From NCBI GenBank assembly GCA_023362775.1, contig JALMGJ010000005.1, forward strand, positions 38,187,463 to 38,251,462: a DNA stretch of 64,000 bases, given 5' to 3'. The position numbers were made by a program, and so were the translations under genes. Position 1 is the stretch's first letter. The number at the start of each line of letters is the position of its first letter. Source of the DNA: Charina bottae. Lineage: Eukaryota > Chordata > Lepidosauria > Squamata > Charinaidae. This document shows positions 12,701 to 20,901 of this stretch, one piece after another. The notes under the pieces were generated by a model. It did not search any database and was not told the DNA's origin. It saw nothing but the letters and a program-made list of their open reading frames with translations.

Positions 12701-13661
12701 TTGCCCCAGGCGAGATCACAGAGCCAAGTTTTTTATTTTTTCCTGAATTCCAGGAGTGAGGGGGCCCGTCTTATCTCCGGGGGGGGGGGGGAGATTGTTC
12801 CATAGGGCAGGTGCCGCTGCAGAGAAGGCTTGCCTCCGAGACCCTGCTAGATGGAATTCTTTCATAGAGGGGGTCCGCAGCATGCCCTCTCTGCAAGATC
12901 GGGTGGGACGGGACGATGTAATGGGGATGAGGCGGTCCCTCAGATAACCTGGGCCCATGCCATGTAGGGCTTTAAAGGTAATAGCCAACACCTTGAATTG
13001 GACCCGGAAGCAAACTGGCACCCAATGCAGCTCATGGAGCAGAGGTGTTATGTGTGCCCATCTTGGTGCACCTAAAACTGCCCATGCAGCCGCATTCTGT
13101 ACCAGCTGTAGCTTCCGGATATTCTTCAAGGGTAGCCCCATGTAGAGTGCGTTACAGTAATCTATATGGGAGACAACCAGGGCATGAGTGACCGTTCAAA
13201 GGGACTCTTGGTCTAGGAAATAATGTTGTAGGTTTATTTGTTCGACTCTGTAAAATATCCAATGTGGAATTTATAATGCATCTACAGGCTTCAGCAAAAG
13301 TCAAATTCTTCCTGGTAATGTTCAACATTTGGCACACTAGTTTTAACCTTAGTACTTTTACCAAATTCAACCACAAAATGATTTGCAAATTTCTGGAAAA
13401 AATGGCAGATCACCATCAGACGTGGTTTTACCCTGCTCAAGAATAGTGAATCCATTTTTTTTTAAAGTGTGAAAATAGTTCTACGTTTGCCTTTTGCCTT
13501 TACTGTATATTCTGTACCTATGAGTTATCTTCTTTCTATATTCAGATTCTGATTATTTTATTTTCTCTCTGTTCTTCCAGAATACGTTTGATGGGATTTT
13601 GCATTGGGCATTCCAGAGCATGTCTCGTCCATTATCAGGCACCCAAGGATTTTTCTCATAG
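649..13661 (+). CDS. AIRE: AIRE, autoimmune regulator, 3' half of gene (8 exons)
   Basis: Exons: 649-726, 2293-2408, 6877-6973, 7392-7547, 9506-9627, 10504-10600, 12375-12443 and 13581-13661. All have AG/GT borders and compatible phases; joined they give 816 nt (271 codons plus TAG). AIRE is a nuclear transcriptional regulator that drives expression of tissue-restricted antigens in medullary thymic epithelium, which supports self-tolerance. Visible parts: PHD1, which in mammals reads unmodified histone H3K4; a variable linker; PHD2; an LxxLL motif (LDSLL); and a C-terminus ([17 protein letters not shown]) nearly the same as the human one. Human AIRE has 545 residues, so this is about the C-terminal half. 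The CARD/HSR and SAND exons lie upstream of the window. No stop or frameshift is seen in the exons, so the gene looks functional. SP140-like proteins are excluded by the two-PHD order and this C-terminus. Confidence 0.93.
727..2292 (+). other. AIRE: AIRE intron, no recognised element
   Basis: AT-rich intron between the linker exon and PHD1. No open frame with protein-like content and no repeat family was recognised. Confidence 0.6.
2293..2408 (+). CDS. AIRE: AIRE exon, N-terminal part of PHD1
   Basis: The acceptor is GGCCAG at 2287-2292 and the donor is CCAAG|gtaaag. The exon is 116 nt, starts in phase 0 and ends two bases into a codon. It encodes [20 protein letters not shown] and then CPKAFHLGC...PPLTEIP. 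It contains zinc ligands CxxC, CxxC and HxxC of PHD1. The acidic NDDE run before the first cysteine and the Asp in CCDGC match the residues that bind the unmodified histone H3 tail in human AIRE. Confidence 0.95.
2741..3085 (-). mobile_element. L2/CR1-type LINE, 3' end
   Basis: Read on the minus strand it ends with the tail seen in several copies here: GCCCAGAGTTCCCC, GATGGGCGGTC and (AAATA)n. Upstream of that comes the C-terminal region of the ORF (CTGGAACACCTTGCC...). It is heavily decayed and lies in an AIRE intron. Confidence 0.75.
3086..3460 (-). mobile_element. Old RTE (BovB-like) LINE fragment
   Basis: On the minus strand a short frame reads [20 protein letters not shown], matching the C-terminal LKYFGHLMRREDSLEKTL region of the BovB copy at 16.1-19.3 kb. 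The segment at 3400-3440 matches that copy's YGCESW-encoding region. Many frame breaks; dead. Confidence 0.65.
3832..3945. repeat. (TTGTG)n microsatellite and L2 tail fragment
   Basis: About seven units of TTGTG (3832-3865) lie at the end of a minus-strand L2-type 3' terminus (ATGGCTGCCCATCTCACC, 3894-3912). The array probably grew from the LINE tail. Confidence 0.7.
4250..5660 (+). mobile_element. Old RTE (BovB-like) LINE, interrupted by a hAT MITE
   Basis: Degenerate reverse transcriptase on the + strand. The frame around 4485-4720 has [17 protein letters not shown] and [19 protein letters not shown], matching LWQILKEMGIPDHLTCLL and CLFNLYAEYIMRNAGLDES of the younger BovB copy. The 3' portion continues at 5480-5640 ([24 protein letters not shown]). 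The hAT element at 4950-5220 inserted later. Dead. Confidence 0.7.
4950..5220. mobile_element. hAT MITE, type A
   Basis: A second copy of the 271-bp element at 140-410, in the same orientation and with the same ends. The 8-bp target duplication ctatggag is exact (4942-4949 and 5221-5228). It lies inside an older RTE copy. Confidence 0.95.
5661..6427 (+). other. AIRE: AIRE intron, no recognised element
   Basis: Intron sequence between the two PHD1 exons. Nothing recognised. Confidence 0.55.
6428..6467. repeat. Perfect 16-bp inverted repeat (hairpin)
   Basis: Arms 6428-6443 (TCATTTTCCTTATAGT) and 6452-6467 are exact complements around an 8-nt loop, TGTCAATC. It lies in the AIRE intron about 0.4 kb before the second PHD1 exon. 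It could be a MITE remnant or a local foldback; no function is claimed. Confidence 0.85.
6877..6973 (+). CDS. AIRE: AIRE exon, end of PHD1 and linker
   Basis: The acceptor is CTCACCAG. The first base T completes the Ser codon split by the previous intron. The exon then encodes GTWRCDSC, holding the conserved Trp and the last CxxC zinc pair of PHD1, followed by a charged Lys/Glu-rich linker ending SFSQSQ. Its donor is CAG|gtataa, phase 0. The length of 97 nt fits exactly (1 + 32 codons). Confidence 0.93.
7392..7547 (+). CDS. AIRE: AIRE exon, proline-rich linker between PHD fingers
   Basis: The acceptor is CTGCTCAG and the donor is CTG|gtcagt. The 156 nt are 52 whole codons (phase 0 at both ends) and open throughout. 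They encode [14 protein letters not shown] and then a Leu/Pro-rich run ([18 protein letters not shown]). This is where the Pro-rich region between the PHD fingers lies in mammalian AIRE. It has little sequence similarity to mammals, and support comes from position, phase and composition. Confidence 0.8.
7912..8136 (+). mobile_element. tRNA-derived SINE (Sauria type), BovB-like tail
   Basis: The head GAGCCAGTTTGGTGTAATGG and the box B-like region are tRNA-like. They are followed by GTGACCTTGGGCCAGTCACT and a tail (GCCAGGAGTCAAGAATGACT and on). A short ttaatatg duplication flanks it. Located in an AIRE intron. Confidence 0.8.
8392..8625. mobile_element. hAT MITE, CAGGGGTGTCCAACC family
   Basis: A 234-bp element with ends CATGGGTGTCCAACC and GGTTGGACACGCCTG, with an exact 8-bp target duplication ttctaaat (8384-8391, 8626-8633). 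The interior has the GGGCCACAC / GGCCCGTGGGCCGC inverted modules typical of Charlie-like elements. A different family from the CAGRGCTTTCC copies. Confidence 0.92.
8675..8900 (+). mobile_element. tRNA-derived SINE (Sauria type), diverged
   Basis: Diverged copy: GTGCTGGTTAAGGTGTTGG, GACCAGTCACTCTCTCTCAA, then GTTGTTGTGGGG and an A-rich tail with TAATAAATAAG. Confidence 0.7.
8901..9505 (+). other. AIRE: AIRE intron before PHD2
   Basis: A short motif (AAGAACAGCTCTGCTGGATC near 9023) resembles a common reptile interspersed repeat. Nothing else was recognised. Confidence 0.5.
9506..9627 (+). CDS. AIRE: AIRE exon, N-terminal part of PHD2
   Basis: The acceptor is ATTTTTGCAG and the donor is ATCAG|gtgtta. 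The 122 nt start in phase 0 and end two bases into a codon. They encode [20 protein letters not shown], then NKC and [17 protein letters not shown]. Six zinc ligands are present, and the AFHWxCHFPA signature is diagnostic for the second PHD finger of AIRE. The splice pattern mirrors that of the PHD1 exon. Confidence 0.95.
10504..10600 (+). CDS. AIRE: AIRE exon, end of PHD2
   Basis: The acceptor is TGTTCTAG. The first T completes a split Ser codon. The exon encodes [11 protein letters not shown], with the last CxxC pair of PHD2, then a polar stretch ending TLRAVK. The donor is AAAG|gtcaga, phase 0. At 97 nt it has the same length and phase as the exon that ends PHD1, which fits an old duplication of the PHD unit. 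Confidence 0.9.
10839..11058 (-). mobile_element. tRNA-derived SINE (Sauria type), BovB-like tail
   Basis: Minus-strand copy: head GAGCCAGTTTCATCTAGTGG at the right edge and GTGACTTTGGGCTGGTCACT in the body. The tail at the left, ...GGACGCGATTGAACGG, resembles the 3' end of the BovB LINE. Located in an AIRE intron. Confidence 0.8.
11059..12374 (+). other. AIRE: AIRE intron before the LxxLL exon
   Basis: No gene, repeat family or long open frame recognised. Confidence 0.5.
12375..12443 (+). CDS. AIRE: AIRE exon with LxxLL motif
   Basis: The acceptor is AATCCTAG and the donor is GGGGAG|gtaaaa. The 69 nt (23 codons, phase 0) encode [20 protein letters not shown] then LGE, matching the human segment with EPALHRDDLESLL. 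LDSLL is a nuclear-receptor-box type LxxLL motif. An L2 LINE copy on the minus strand begins only about 10 bases after the donor. Confidence 0.93.
12454..13225 (-). mobile_element. L2-type LINE, 3' end, between last AIRE exons
   Basis: Minus-strand copy. A 141-codon frame (13141 to 12716) reads [40 protein letters not shown] and [10 protein letters not shown], the C-terminal ORF2 region of L2/CR1-type elements. The tail ATGGGCAGTC...(AAATA)n faces the AIRE exon and starts about 10 bp from its donor. A G run at 12780-12791 interrupts the frame. Confidence 0.85.
13581..13661 (+). CDS. AIRE: AIRE terminal coding exon
   Basis: The acceptor is TTCTTCCAG. The exon encodes [20 protein letters not shown] followed by TQGFFS and the stop TAG at 13659-13661. 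The human protein ends with HTFDGILQWAIQSMARP and a few more residues, so both the end and the frame are secure. No poly(A) signal could be assigned with confidence; an AATAAA lies at 15023-15028. Confidence 0.95.
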   Translation, partial: NTFDGILHWAFQSMSRPLSGTQGFFS

Positions 13662-13843
13662 TAGCCTAGATGTGGCACTATTTAACATCTAGATCTGCTG
13701 TTATTTTTCAGTAACATGAGATACAATCTCATTTGTCTGCAGTTCAACATTATGTTCAAAACTACATGTTTTAATGTCATCTTTATACCAATATGATAGT
13801 TCTCTTAAATGTATATTTCTGTGCTTATTTTTAGTTGACGGAA

Positions 13844-14048
13844 TATACAGATAATCCTTGTTTAGTGACGCCCTCGATAAGTGACTGTTTGCAGTTACAG
13901 CAGTGATGAAAAAGTAACTTTACAACCAATCCTCACATTTATGACCTTTGCAGGTCTGTAAAGCAAAGGAAAGCTGAAGTAAGATCATAAGCACAGTTGC
14001 TGAGTTATTGGTCCCAATTGTGGTTGCTAAACTAGAACTACCTGTATA
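13844..14048. mobile_element. Short TIR element, unclassified
   Basis: Ends TATACAGATAATCCTTGTTTAG-type (first 20 bases TATACAGATAATCCTTGTTT) and its inverted partner CTAAACTAGAACTACCTGTA then TA; about 18 of 22 positions match. The interior (GTGACTGTTTGCAGTTACAG, GTTGCTGAGTTATTGG) resembles a palindromic repeat common in squamates. A TA target site is possible. Just downstream of the AIRE stop, possibly in its 3' UTR. Confidence 0.6.
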
Positions 14049-14165
14049 CTTTTCATTCTGTACCTGAACACATGAACAAATTAATGTCTCAAATATTGGT
14101 ATGATGGAGTAATAGTAAAACATTCAGAAAATCTGCAGTTGGTGGTGGAGGCTGATTCTTTTCAG

Positions 14166-14530
14166 GGACTACAATTTGCCTTCTGTGGGAGAAGGGTTGA
14201 AGTCAGCTCAGGAGTTCATAATGACTATGACACATGCTGGGGACTGTGCTTTAGATGTGGTTTTCATCTTGGGGCAGCCACAATGTGATCTACAGCTCTG
14301 GGACATTAATATCTATGCTTTGCCATGGTCAAATCACTCCCTGATTGCTATAAAGTGATCTCTGATTTTCTGAATGTTTTACTATTATTCCATCATGCCA
14401 TAATTTGACATGGAAGATCTGGTGCCATAAACCTCATGGGATGGATGTGCCTATTTGATTGGTCTGCCCCAGGCATCTAATGGAGTTGCTTGGTGGTGGC
14501 TGAGGTTTCAGTATTTTTATTTAGTTACTC
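14166..14530 (+). mobile_element. Decayed L2/CR1 endonuclease fragment
   Basis: The frame at 14176-14358 contains GDCALDVVFILG and LPWSNHSLIAIK, like the C-terminal end of the L2/CR1 apurinic endonuclease (TLDLVFS, WSDHxLV). Weak and truncated. Confidence 0.5.
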
Positions 14531-15083
14531 AGACATGCATTTGGGACCTTGGAACTGATGGACTGTAATGTATCCTAAAACTGCCAGTTTTTCTAATTCT
14601 GCTCCTATATCTAAGATGAAGAAATTAAAACAAGTTAAGCTCTTGCTGTTGTTTATCTCTGTGCCTTAAAAAGATAACCTTAAATTTACCAGTTTCATTC
14701 CCTACCTTTGTAACCTTTGCACACAGTTATCTGTGTTTGTGCAAGATGCTGAAATCCAGTCACATTCCCTGTCACCAGAATGTAAAATAATTTATTCATG
14801 CAGCCTGGCATGAATTTTTTTCCAACAATTAAACTGACTAAAACTGGATATAAGGTTGGTTCAGGAAGTCTGTCCACAGCAATTAAATTATAATATGTCA
14901 GAAATTGAAGTTGGCAGATTAATAGAACATTCCTAGTTTCAGCTAAGTTTACTGCCCTTAATAAATATAGCTCTTTGATAGCAAAAAAAAAAGATAGAAT
15001 AGCTAGTTGACTAGTCAGTGAAAATAAATTATTCCAAATTATTTTAAAATACATAGTGCTTTCCTGTTTCTTTGCAAACCCTT
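14531..15083. other. Intergenic, nothing recognised
   Basis: AT-rich sequence downstream of AIRE. An AATAAA at 15023-15028 is the only candidate poly(A) signal noted and is unproven. Confidence 0.4.
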
Positions 15084-15320
15084 GCCAGTTTGGTCTAGTG
15101 GTTAAGGCAACGGGCTAGAAACCAGGAGACTGAGAGTTCTAGTCCCGCCTTAGGCATGAAAGCCGGCTAGGTGACCTTGGGCCAGTCACTCTCTCTCAGC
15201 CCAACCCACCTCACAGGGTTGTTGTTGTGGGGAAATAGGAGGAGGAAGGAGTATTAGGTATGTTCCCCACCTTGAGTTATTTATAAAAATAATAAAGGTG
15301 GGATAGAAAATAAATAAATT
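15084..15320 (+). mobile_element. tRNA-derived SINE (Sauria type)
   Basis: Well kept copy: GCCAGTTTGGTCTAGTGGTT, GAGTTCTAGTCCCGCCTTAG (box B-like), GTGACCTTGGGCCAGTCACT. The tail is GAGTTATTTATAAAAATAAT with AAAGGTGGGATA and an A/T-rich end. Confidence 0.88.
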
Positions 15321-16125
15321 TTTTAAAAATTGTTTAACTGTAAAGTAGGTACCTGTGAGGGTAGTTTAAGATTTTCCTTTTGTGACTAATAATATACTCT
15401 ATATACAATATTTATTTCCACTTTCTCTGATACAGCAGGAAGCAGGATAGTTCTGGGGTCACTTTGTTGGAATAGTGACAGCACTTGGATCAAGACTGCA
15501 TTGGAACGAAAAGAAGTTAATTCTCAGTTCATGTAAATTCATGAGGGAGGGACAAAATTCTCAGAGACCTATATTCTAACATGATGGAAATTTCTTCTTC
15601 ATAGCTTTTACCAACTGTTCTCTACTATCCAACTCCTTCAGGGTTGTAGACTGAAATTACCTTTTGTGCAATCTGAAATGATGCTAAACCAGATAAATAT
15701 ATTTTCCCTTTAAACCTGAATTGTCTCTGAATGCAGTTCTTATTGATAAGTAACCTGTACTAGATACTCAAATACACAACCCTCTCCTTTCCCTACACCC
15801 TTGCTCCAGTAGGCTACTACCTACCAGCTGGGCAATACATCAGAAGCCTTGTTAGTTACTCTATAGTGTTTACATGCTATTCAATAACAAAAGGTCACTG
15901 GATAATTTACAGGAAAAGAAATGGCATATACCAGAACAACAGTCTATACGGTTTAACAAACAGGTCTTCAAAGCCTGGAAAAATAAAACAAAAACTAGTA
16001 TTCAAAACACAGTAATTTATAGTATCGGACAAGTCTATTTGGAGAGAATATTCCAGCGCTAAGGTACCATCATTTAAAAGGCTCTCTAATTTAAATTTCC
16101 TTCATAAATTACAGAGTTTTTATTT
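15321..16125. other. Intergenic, nothing recognised
   Basis: No repeat or coding signal recognised up to the 3' end of the BovB element. Confidence 0.5.
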
Positions 16126-16141
16126 TTGTTGTTGTTGTTGT

Positions 16142-17515
16142 TCAGTCGTTTAGTCGTGTCCGACTCTTCGTGACCTCATGGACCATAGCACGCCAGGCCT
16201 TCCTGTCCTCCACTGTCTCTCGGAGTTTACTCAAATTCATGTTCATTACATCGGTGATGCTATCTAACCATCTCATCCTCTGCCGTCCCCTTCTCCTTTT
16301 GCCTTCAGTCTTTCCCAGCATCAGGGTCTTTTCCAGTGAGTCCTCTCTTCGCATTAGGTGGCCAAAGTATTTGAGCTTCAGCTTCAGCATCTGTTCTTCC
16401 AGTGAGCAGTCAGGGTTGATTTCCTTTAGGATTGACTGGTTTGACCTCCTTACAGTCCAAGGGACTCTCAAGAGTCTTCTCCAGCACCACAGTTCAAAAG
16501 CATCAATTCTTTGGCGCTCAGCCTTCCTTATGGTCCAACTCTCACAGCCATACATTACTACTGGAAAAACCATAGCTTTAACTATACGGACCTTTGTCGG
16601 CAAGGTGATGTCTCTGCTTTTTAATATGCTGTCTAGGTTTGCCATAGCTTTCCTCCCAAGGAGCAAGCGTCTTTTAATTTCATGGCTGCAGTCACCGTCT
16701 GCGGTGATCTTGGAGCCCAAGAAAATAAAACCTGTCACTGCTTCCATTTCTTCCCCTTCTATTTGCCAGGAAGTGATGGGACCAGATGCCATGATCTGGG
16801 TTTTTTTAATGTTGAGTTTCAAGCCAGCTTTTGCACTCTCCTCTTTCACCCTCATCAAGAGGCTCTTTAGTTCCTCTTCACTTTCTGCCATTAGGGTGGT
16901 ATCGTCTGCATATCTGAGGTTGTTGATATTTCTCCCAGCAATCTTAACTCCGGCTTGTGATTCATCCAGCCCGGCATTTCTCATGATGTACTCTGCATAT
17001 AAGTTAAATAAGCAGGGTGATAATATACAGCCTTGTCGTACTCCTTTCCCAATTTTGAACCAGTCGGTTGTTCTATGTCCGGTTCTAACTGTTGCTTCTT
17101 GACCCACATACAGGTTTCTCAGGAGACAGGTAAGGTGGTCTGGTATTCCCATCTCTTTAAGAATTTGCCACAGTTTGTTGTGATCCACACAATCAAAGGC
17201 TTTAGCGTAGTCAATGAAGCAGAAGTAGATGTTTTTCTGGAACTCTCTTGCTTTTTCCATGATCCAGCGAATGTTGGCAATCTGATCTCTAGTTCCTCTG
17301 CCTCTTCGAAACCCAGCTTGCACTTCTGGTAGTTCTCGGTTCACATACTGCTGAAGCCTAGCTTGTAGGATTTTGAGCATAACCTTGCTAGCATGTGAAA
17401 TGAGCGCAATTGTACAGTAGTTTGAACATTCTTTGGCATTGCCTTTCTTTGGAATTGGTAAACTGACCTTTTCCAATCCTGTGGCCACTGTTGAGTTTTC
17501 CAAGTTTGTTGGCAT
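16142..17515 (-). CDS. BovB ORF continuation, reverse transcriptase
   Basis: A 457-codon frame; only residues from about LPIPKKGNAKECSNY (near 17460) onward are true BovB sequence. Reverse transcriptase motifs in order: FIDYAKAFDCVDHNKLW (first Asp), GVRQGCILSPCLFNLYAEYI, and LRYADDTTLM with the intact catalytic YADD box. Then come the thumb and the Cys/Trp-rich C-terminus (YGCESW, FELWCWRRLLRVPWT) and KSRTRLND before the stop. This is the host-independent part of the retrotransposition machinery and can also act on SINE RNAs with BovB-like ends. Broken from its endonuclease by a single frameshift, so probably inactive unless the break is an assembly error. Confidence 0.9.
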   Translation of the reverse strand: MPTNLENSTVATGLEKVSLPIPKKGNAKECSNYCTIALISHASKVMLKILQARLQQYVNRELPEVQAGFRRGRGTRDQIANIRWIMEKAREFQKNIYFCFIDYAKAFDCVDHNKLWQILKEMGIPDHLTCLLRNLYVGQEATVRTGHRTTDWFKIGKGVRQGCILSPCLFNLYAEYIMRNAGLDESQAGVKIAGRNINNLRYADDTTLMAESEEELKSLLMRVKEESAKAGLKLNIKKTQIMASGPITSWQIEGEEMEAVTGFIFLGSKITADGDCSHEIKRRLLLGRKAMANLDSILKSRDITLPTKVRIVKAMVFPVVMYGCESWTIRKAERQRIDAFELWCWRRLLRVPWTVRRSNQSILKEINPDCSLEEQMLKLKLKYFGHLMRREDSLEKTLMLGKTEGKRRRGRQRMRWLDSITDVMNMNLSKLRETVEDRKAWRAMVHEVTKSRTRLND

Positions 17516-18933
17516 ATTGAGTGCAGCACTTTAACAGCATCATCTTTTAGGATTTTAAATAGCTCAGCTGGGATACTGTCTTCTCCGCTAGCTTTGTTGT
17601 TAGTAATGCTTCCTAAGGCCCACTTGACTTCACTCTCTAGGATGTCTGGCTCAAGGTCAGTGACCACACCATCGTATTTATCAGGGATATTAAGATCTTT
17701 CTTGTATAGTTCTTCTGTGTATTCTTGCCACCTCTTCTTAATCTCTTCTGCTTCTGTTAGGTCCCTGCCTTTTTTGTCCTTTATCATGCCCATCTTTGCA
17801 CAAAACGTTCCCTTGATATCTCCAATTTTCTTGAAGAGATCTCTAGTCTTCCCCATTCTATTGTTTTCCTCGATTTCTTTGCATAGTTCATTTAAGAAGG
17901 CCTTCTTATCTCTCCTTGCTATTCTCTGGAATTCTGCATTCAGTTGTTTATATCTTTCCCTTTCTCCCTTGCCTTTTGCTTCCCTTCTTTCCCCAGCTAT
18001 TTGTAAAGCCTCATCAGTCAGCCACTTTGCTTTCTTGCATTTCTTTTTCTTTGGGATGGTTTTAGTTGCTGCCTCCTGTACAGTGTTACGAACCTCCATC
18101 CATAGTTCTTCAGGCACTCTGTCTACCAGATCTAATCCTTTAAATCTATTCCTCACCTCCACTGTATATTCATAAAGGATATGATTTAGGTCATACCTGA
18201 TTGGTCTAGTGGTTTTCTCTACGTTCTTCAACTTAAGCCTAAATTTTGCGATAAGAAGCTCATGATCTGAGCCACAGTCAGCTCCAGGTCTTGTTTTTGC
18301 TGATTGTATAGAGCTGCTCCATCTTTGGCTGCAAAGTATATAATCAATCTGATTTCGGTATTGACCATCTGGTGATGTCCATGTGTAGAGTCGTCTCTTG
18401 TGTTGTTGGAAAAGAGTGTTTGCTATGACCAGCGTGTTCTCTTGACAAAACTCTATTAGCCTTTGCCCTGCTTCATTTTGTACTCCGAGGCCGAACTTGC
18501 CTGTTATTCCGGTTATTTTTTGACTTCCTACCTTAGCATTCCAGTCCCCTATGATGAAAAGGACATCTTTTTTTGGTGTTAATTCTAGAAGGTGTTGTAG
18601 GTCTTCATAGAACCGGTCAACTTCAGCTTCTTTGGCATCAGTGGTTGGGGCATAGACTTGGATCACTGTGATGTTGAATGGTTTGCCTTGGATTCGAACT
18701 GAAAGCATTCTGTCGTTTTTGAGGTTGTACCCCAGTACTGCCTTTCCCACTCTTTTATTGACTATGAGAGCTACTCCATTTCTTCTAAGGGATTCTTGCC
18801 CACAGTAGTATATATAATGGTCTCCTGAATTAAATTCGCCCATTCCTGTCCATTTTAGTTCGCTGATTCCCAAGATGTCGATGTTCAATCTTGTCATCTC
18901 ATGTTTGACCACATCCAGCTTACCTTGATTCAT
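17341..18933 (-). CDS. BovB ORF, endonuclease and start of reverse transcriptase
   Basis: A 530-codon frame starting MNQGKLDVVKHEMTRLNIDI. It carries the apurinic/apyrimidinic endonuclease that nicks target DNA for target-primed reverse transcription. Visible motifs: ISELKWTG (catalytic Glu), VYAPT, GDWNAKVG and SDHELLIAKF (catalytic SDH). The later part leads to the reverse transcriptase N-terminal region (KASGEDSIPAELFK). A TGA lies just upstream of the ATG in this frame. After KRSV (near 17460) the frame shifts, and the last ~40 codons are not BovB. The continuation is in the overlapping frame 16142-17515. Confidence 0.9.
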   Translation of the reverse strand: MNQGKLDVVKHEMTRLNIDILGISELKWTGMGEFNSGDHYIYYCGQESLRRNGVALIVNKRVGKAVLGYNLKNDRMLSVRIQGKPFNITVIQVYAPTTDAKEAEVDRFYEDLQHLLELTPKKDVLFIIGDWNAKVGSQKITGITGKFGLGVQNEAGQRLIEFCQENTLVIANTLFQQHKRRLYTWTSPDGQYRNQIDYILCSQRWSSSIQSAKTRPGADCGSDHELLIAKFRLKLKNVEKTTRPIRYDLNHILYEYTVEVRNRFKGLDLVDRVPEELWMEVRNTVQEAATKTIPKKKKCKKAKWLTDEALQIAGERREAKGKGERERYKQLNAEFQRIARRDKKAFLNELCKEIEENNRMGKTRDLFKKIGDIKGTFCAKMGMIKDKKGRDLTEAEEIKKRWQEYTEELYKKDLNIPDKYDGVVTDLEPDILESEVKWALGSITNNKASGEDSIPAELFKILKDDAVKVLHSICQQTWKTQQWPQDWKRSVYQFQRKAMPKNVQTTVQLRSFHMLARLCSKSYKLGFSSM

Positions 18934-19324
18934 AGATCTTACATTCCAGGTTCCTATGCAATATTGTTCTTTACAGCATCAGACTTTCCTTCCACTTCCA
19001 GACACATCCACAACTGAGCGTCCTTTCGGCTTTGGCCCAGCCGCTTCACTCTTTCTGGAGCTACTCGGAATTGCTCTCCGCTCTTCCCCAGTAGCATTTT
19101 GGACACCTTCCGACCTGAGGGGCTCATCTTCCGGCGTCATATCTTTTAGCCTTTTGATACTGTCCATGGGTTTTCTTGGCAAGGATACTGGAGTGGTTTG
19201 CCATTCCCTCCTCCAGTTTTGGACCACGTTTTGTCAGAACTCTCCGTCATGACCTGTTCTTCTTGACCTGACTTCATTGAGTTACGCAAGCCCCTTCGCC
19301 ACGATAGGGCAGTGATCCATGAAG

Positions 19325-19325
<1 letters not shown>

Positions 19326-19378
<53 letters not shown>

Positions 19379-19437
19379 TTATATATAAATAAAAATTATA
19401 TATATATATATATAATATATATATATATGTATAAATA

Positions 19438-19482
<45 letters not shown>
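19326..19482. repeat. (GT)n then (TA)n microsatellite
   Basis: About 20 GT units run into TA-rich repeats with interspersed ATAAATAAAAATTA. They directly adjoin the 5' end of the BovB element. Confidence 0.95.
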
Positions 19483-19483
<1 letters not shown>

Positions 19484-20901
19484 TTTATAGTGATAGATAT
19501 TTGTATGAACACAGAGCACCTGTTGGCTCCTCCTTAAATCAAATATTGCCATGCATGCCCATGAAAAGATGCAGAATCAAGAAGTTTCTCATAAGTGCTA
19601 CGTGAGCACCCACATGTGCTCCAGATGACCTTTTCCCTTTTGACTCATGTAGCTGTGCTGTAAACTTGCATTTTTAGAAACAGAGCATACAATAAACCAG
19701 CAGAGGGCAACACCAGTCTATTTCAAATTCAGGTACTATCTACTGTAAATCTAAAAACTTAAACGTTTCCTGTAATGAATGTTATGTTCAGGACTTACTT
19801 CTGGTGGCAAGAGAAATTACAGATGAACTGATATATTTTTAAGAAAAACATCAGAACAAAGCCTGCTTGTAACATCTTGTGTTTCATTTTAAAAATTCTA
19901 TTGCTATTTCACCACTGACAGCTGTGTTTACATATTATTTTGGCATTATTTTTGTGTTTGTTTTTGGCTCAGAAAGCTTGAGCAACTTCATCGATTTTCA
20001 CATCAAATAAATAGTTGATCCTTCATAGACTGCCTCTTATTTTAATATATGTTAAATTCTTATGTTTTTGTCTGGCTCATAAGAGTTTAATCTTACACAT
20101 TAAAAAGAAAGGAAATACAGGATCTTGATTTATTAGACATATTTTCTTTTTTATTATCTAGTCTGTTTCCTGGATGTAGATATCAGCAATTTCAAGGACA
20201 CTGAATAAGAAACTTGCAATCTCAAAACCACATACACTCAAAATAACCAATAGATACTTTAGGGTATTTCCAGAAATACCACATTAGACACACATGGCAC
20301 TAATAAAGACATACCTCCATATATATAATTATTTGCAAATTTGCAAAAAAAAATTAATTTGTTTGCTCTTTGACAATGCGTACATCACTCATGGCAGGCA
20401 TTATATTGTAAAAAATACTTCTGTAAGAAATTGTTTTTCTAAACAGCATTTTCTACTTTTAATTTTTCCTAAGCAGATAAATGGGGATTCCCTGTAACTC
20501 TTAAGTAATATTTAAAGGGTTACAACAAGATATTTGAAAGATATTCTGCCCCAGTGGAAATCAGGAACAGATTTAGGCCCTTGCAGGAGAAACAGCTGCT
20601 GAGCCTTCAGGGGAAGAAAAAGTGACACTGTAGAACAGGACGCAGGATGGTGGTTCTCTGAAGGGCAGAGGAAATGCAGCTGTTGCCTGCGAGAAGAGAA
20701 AAGTTGCAGTAGTTGGTGTTTCACTTTTAAAACACATTAGAACAAATGTGCGCTGACCAGACCTATCACCTTATCAAGTGTGCTTCTACATGGAGCAAGG
20801 ATCAAAGATGTGACAGAACTAACTAAGTCTTATTAAGTTTCCTGACTATACACATTTGTATAAATCCATCTGGGGATAAATGATACTGCAATGAATAAAA
20901 A
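19483..20901. other. Intergenic, nothing recognised
   Basis: No repeat family or exon identified on either strand. Confidence 0.45.

Larger units (their letters stand above)
16126..19322 (-). mobile_element. BovB (RTE clade) LINE, near full length
   Basis: A 3.2-kb minus-strand retrotransposon. The 5' region (right edge) has GGATCACTGCCCTATCGTGG and a small open frame (19227-18979). Next come an apurinic-type endonuclease, then a reverse transcriptase. The 3' end is GAGTCGGACACGACTAAACG followed by ACTGAAC and (AAC)n at 16126-16140. The protein is very close to what I recall of ruminant BovB. One frameshift near 17460 separates two long frames; otherwise the copy is intact, so it is young. 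Its 5' end abuts a GT/TA microsatellite, so target duplications cannot be seen. Confidence 0.95.

Noticed and set aside
16170..17102. A 310-codon + strand open frame
   Set aside because: It is the antisense of the BovB reverse transcriptase, which has all its motifs on the minus strand.
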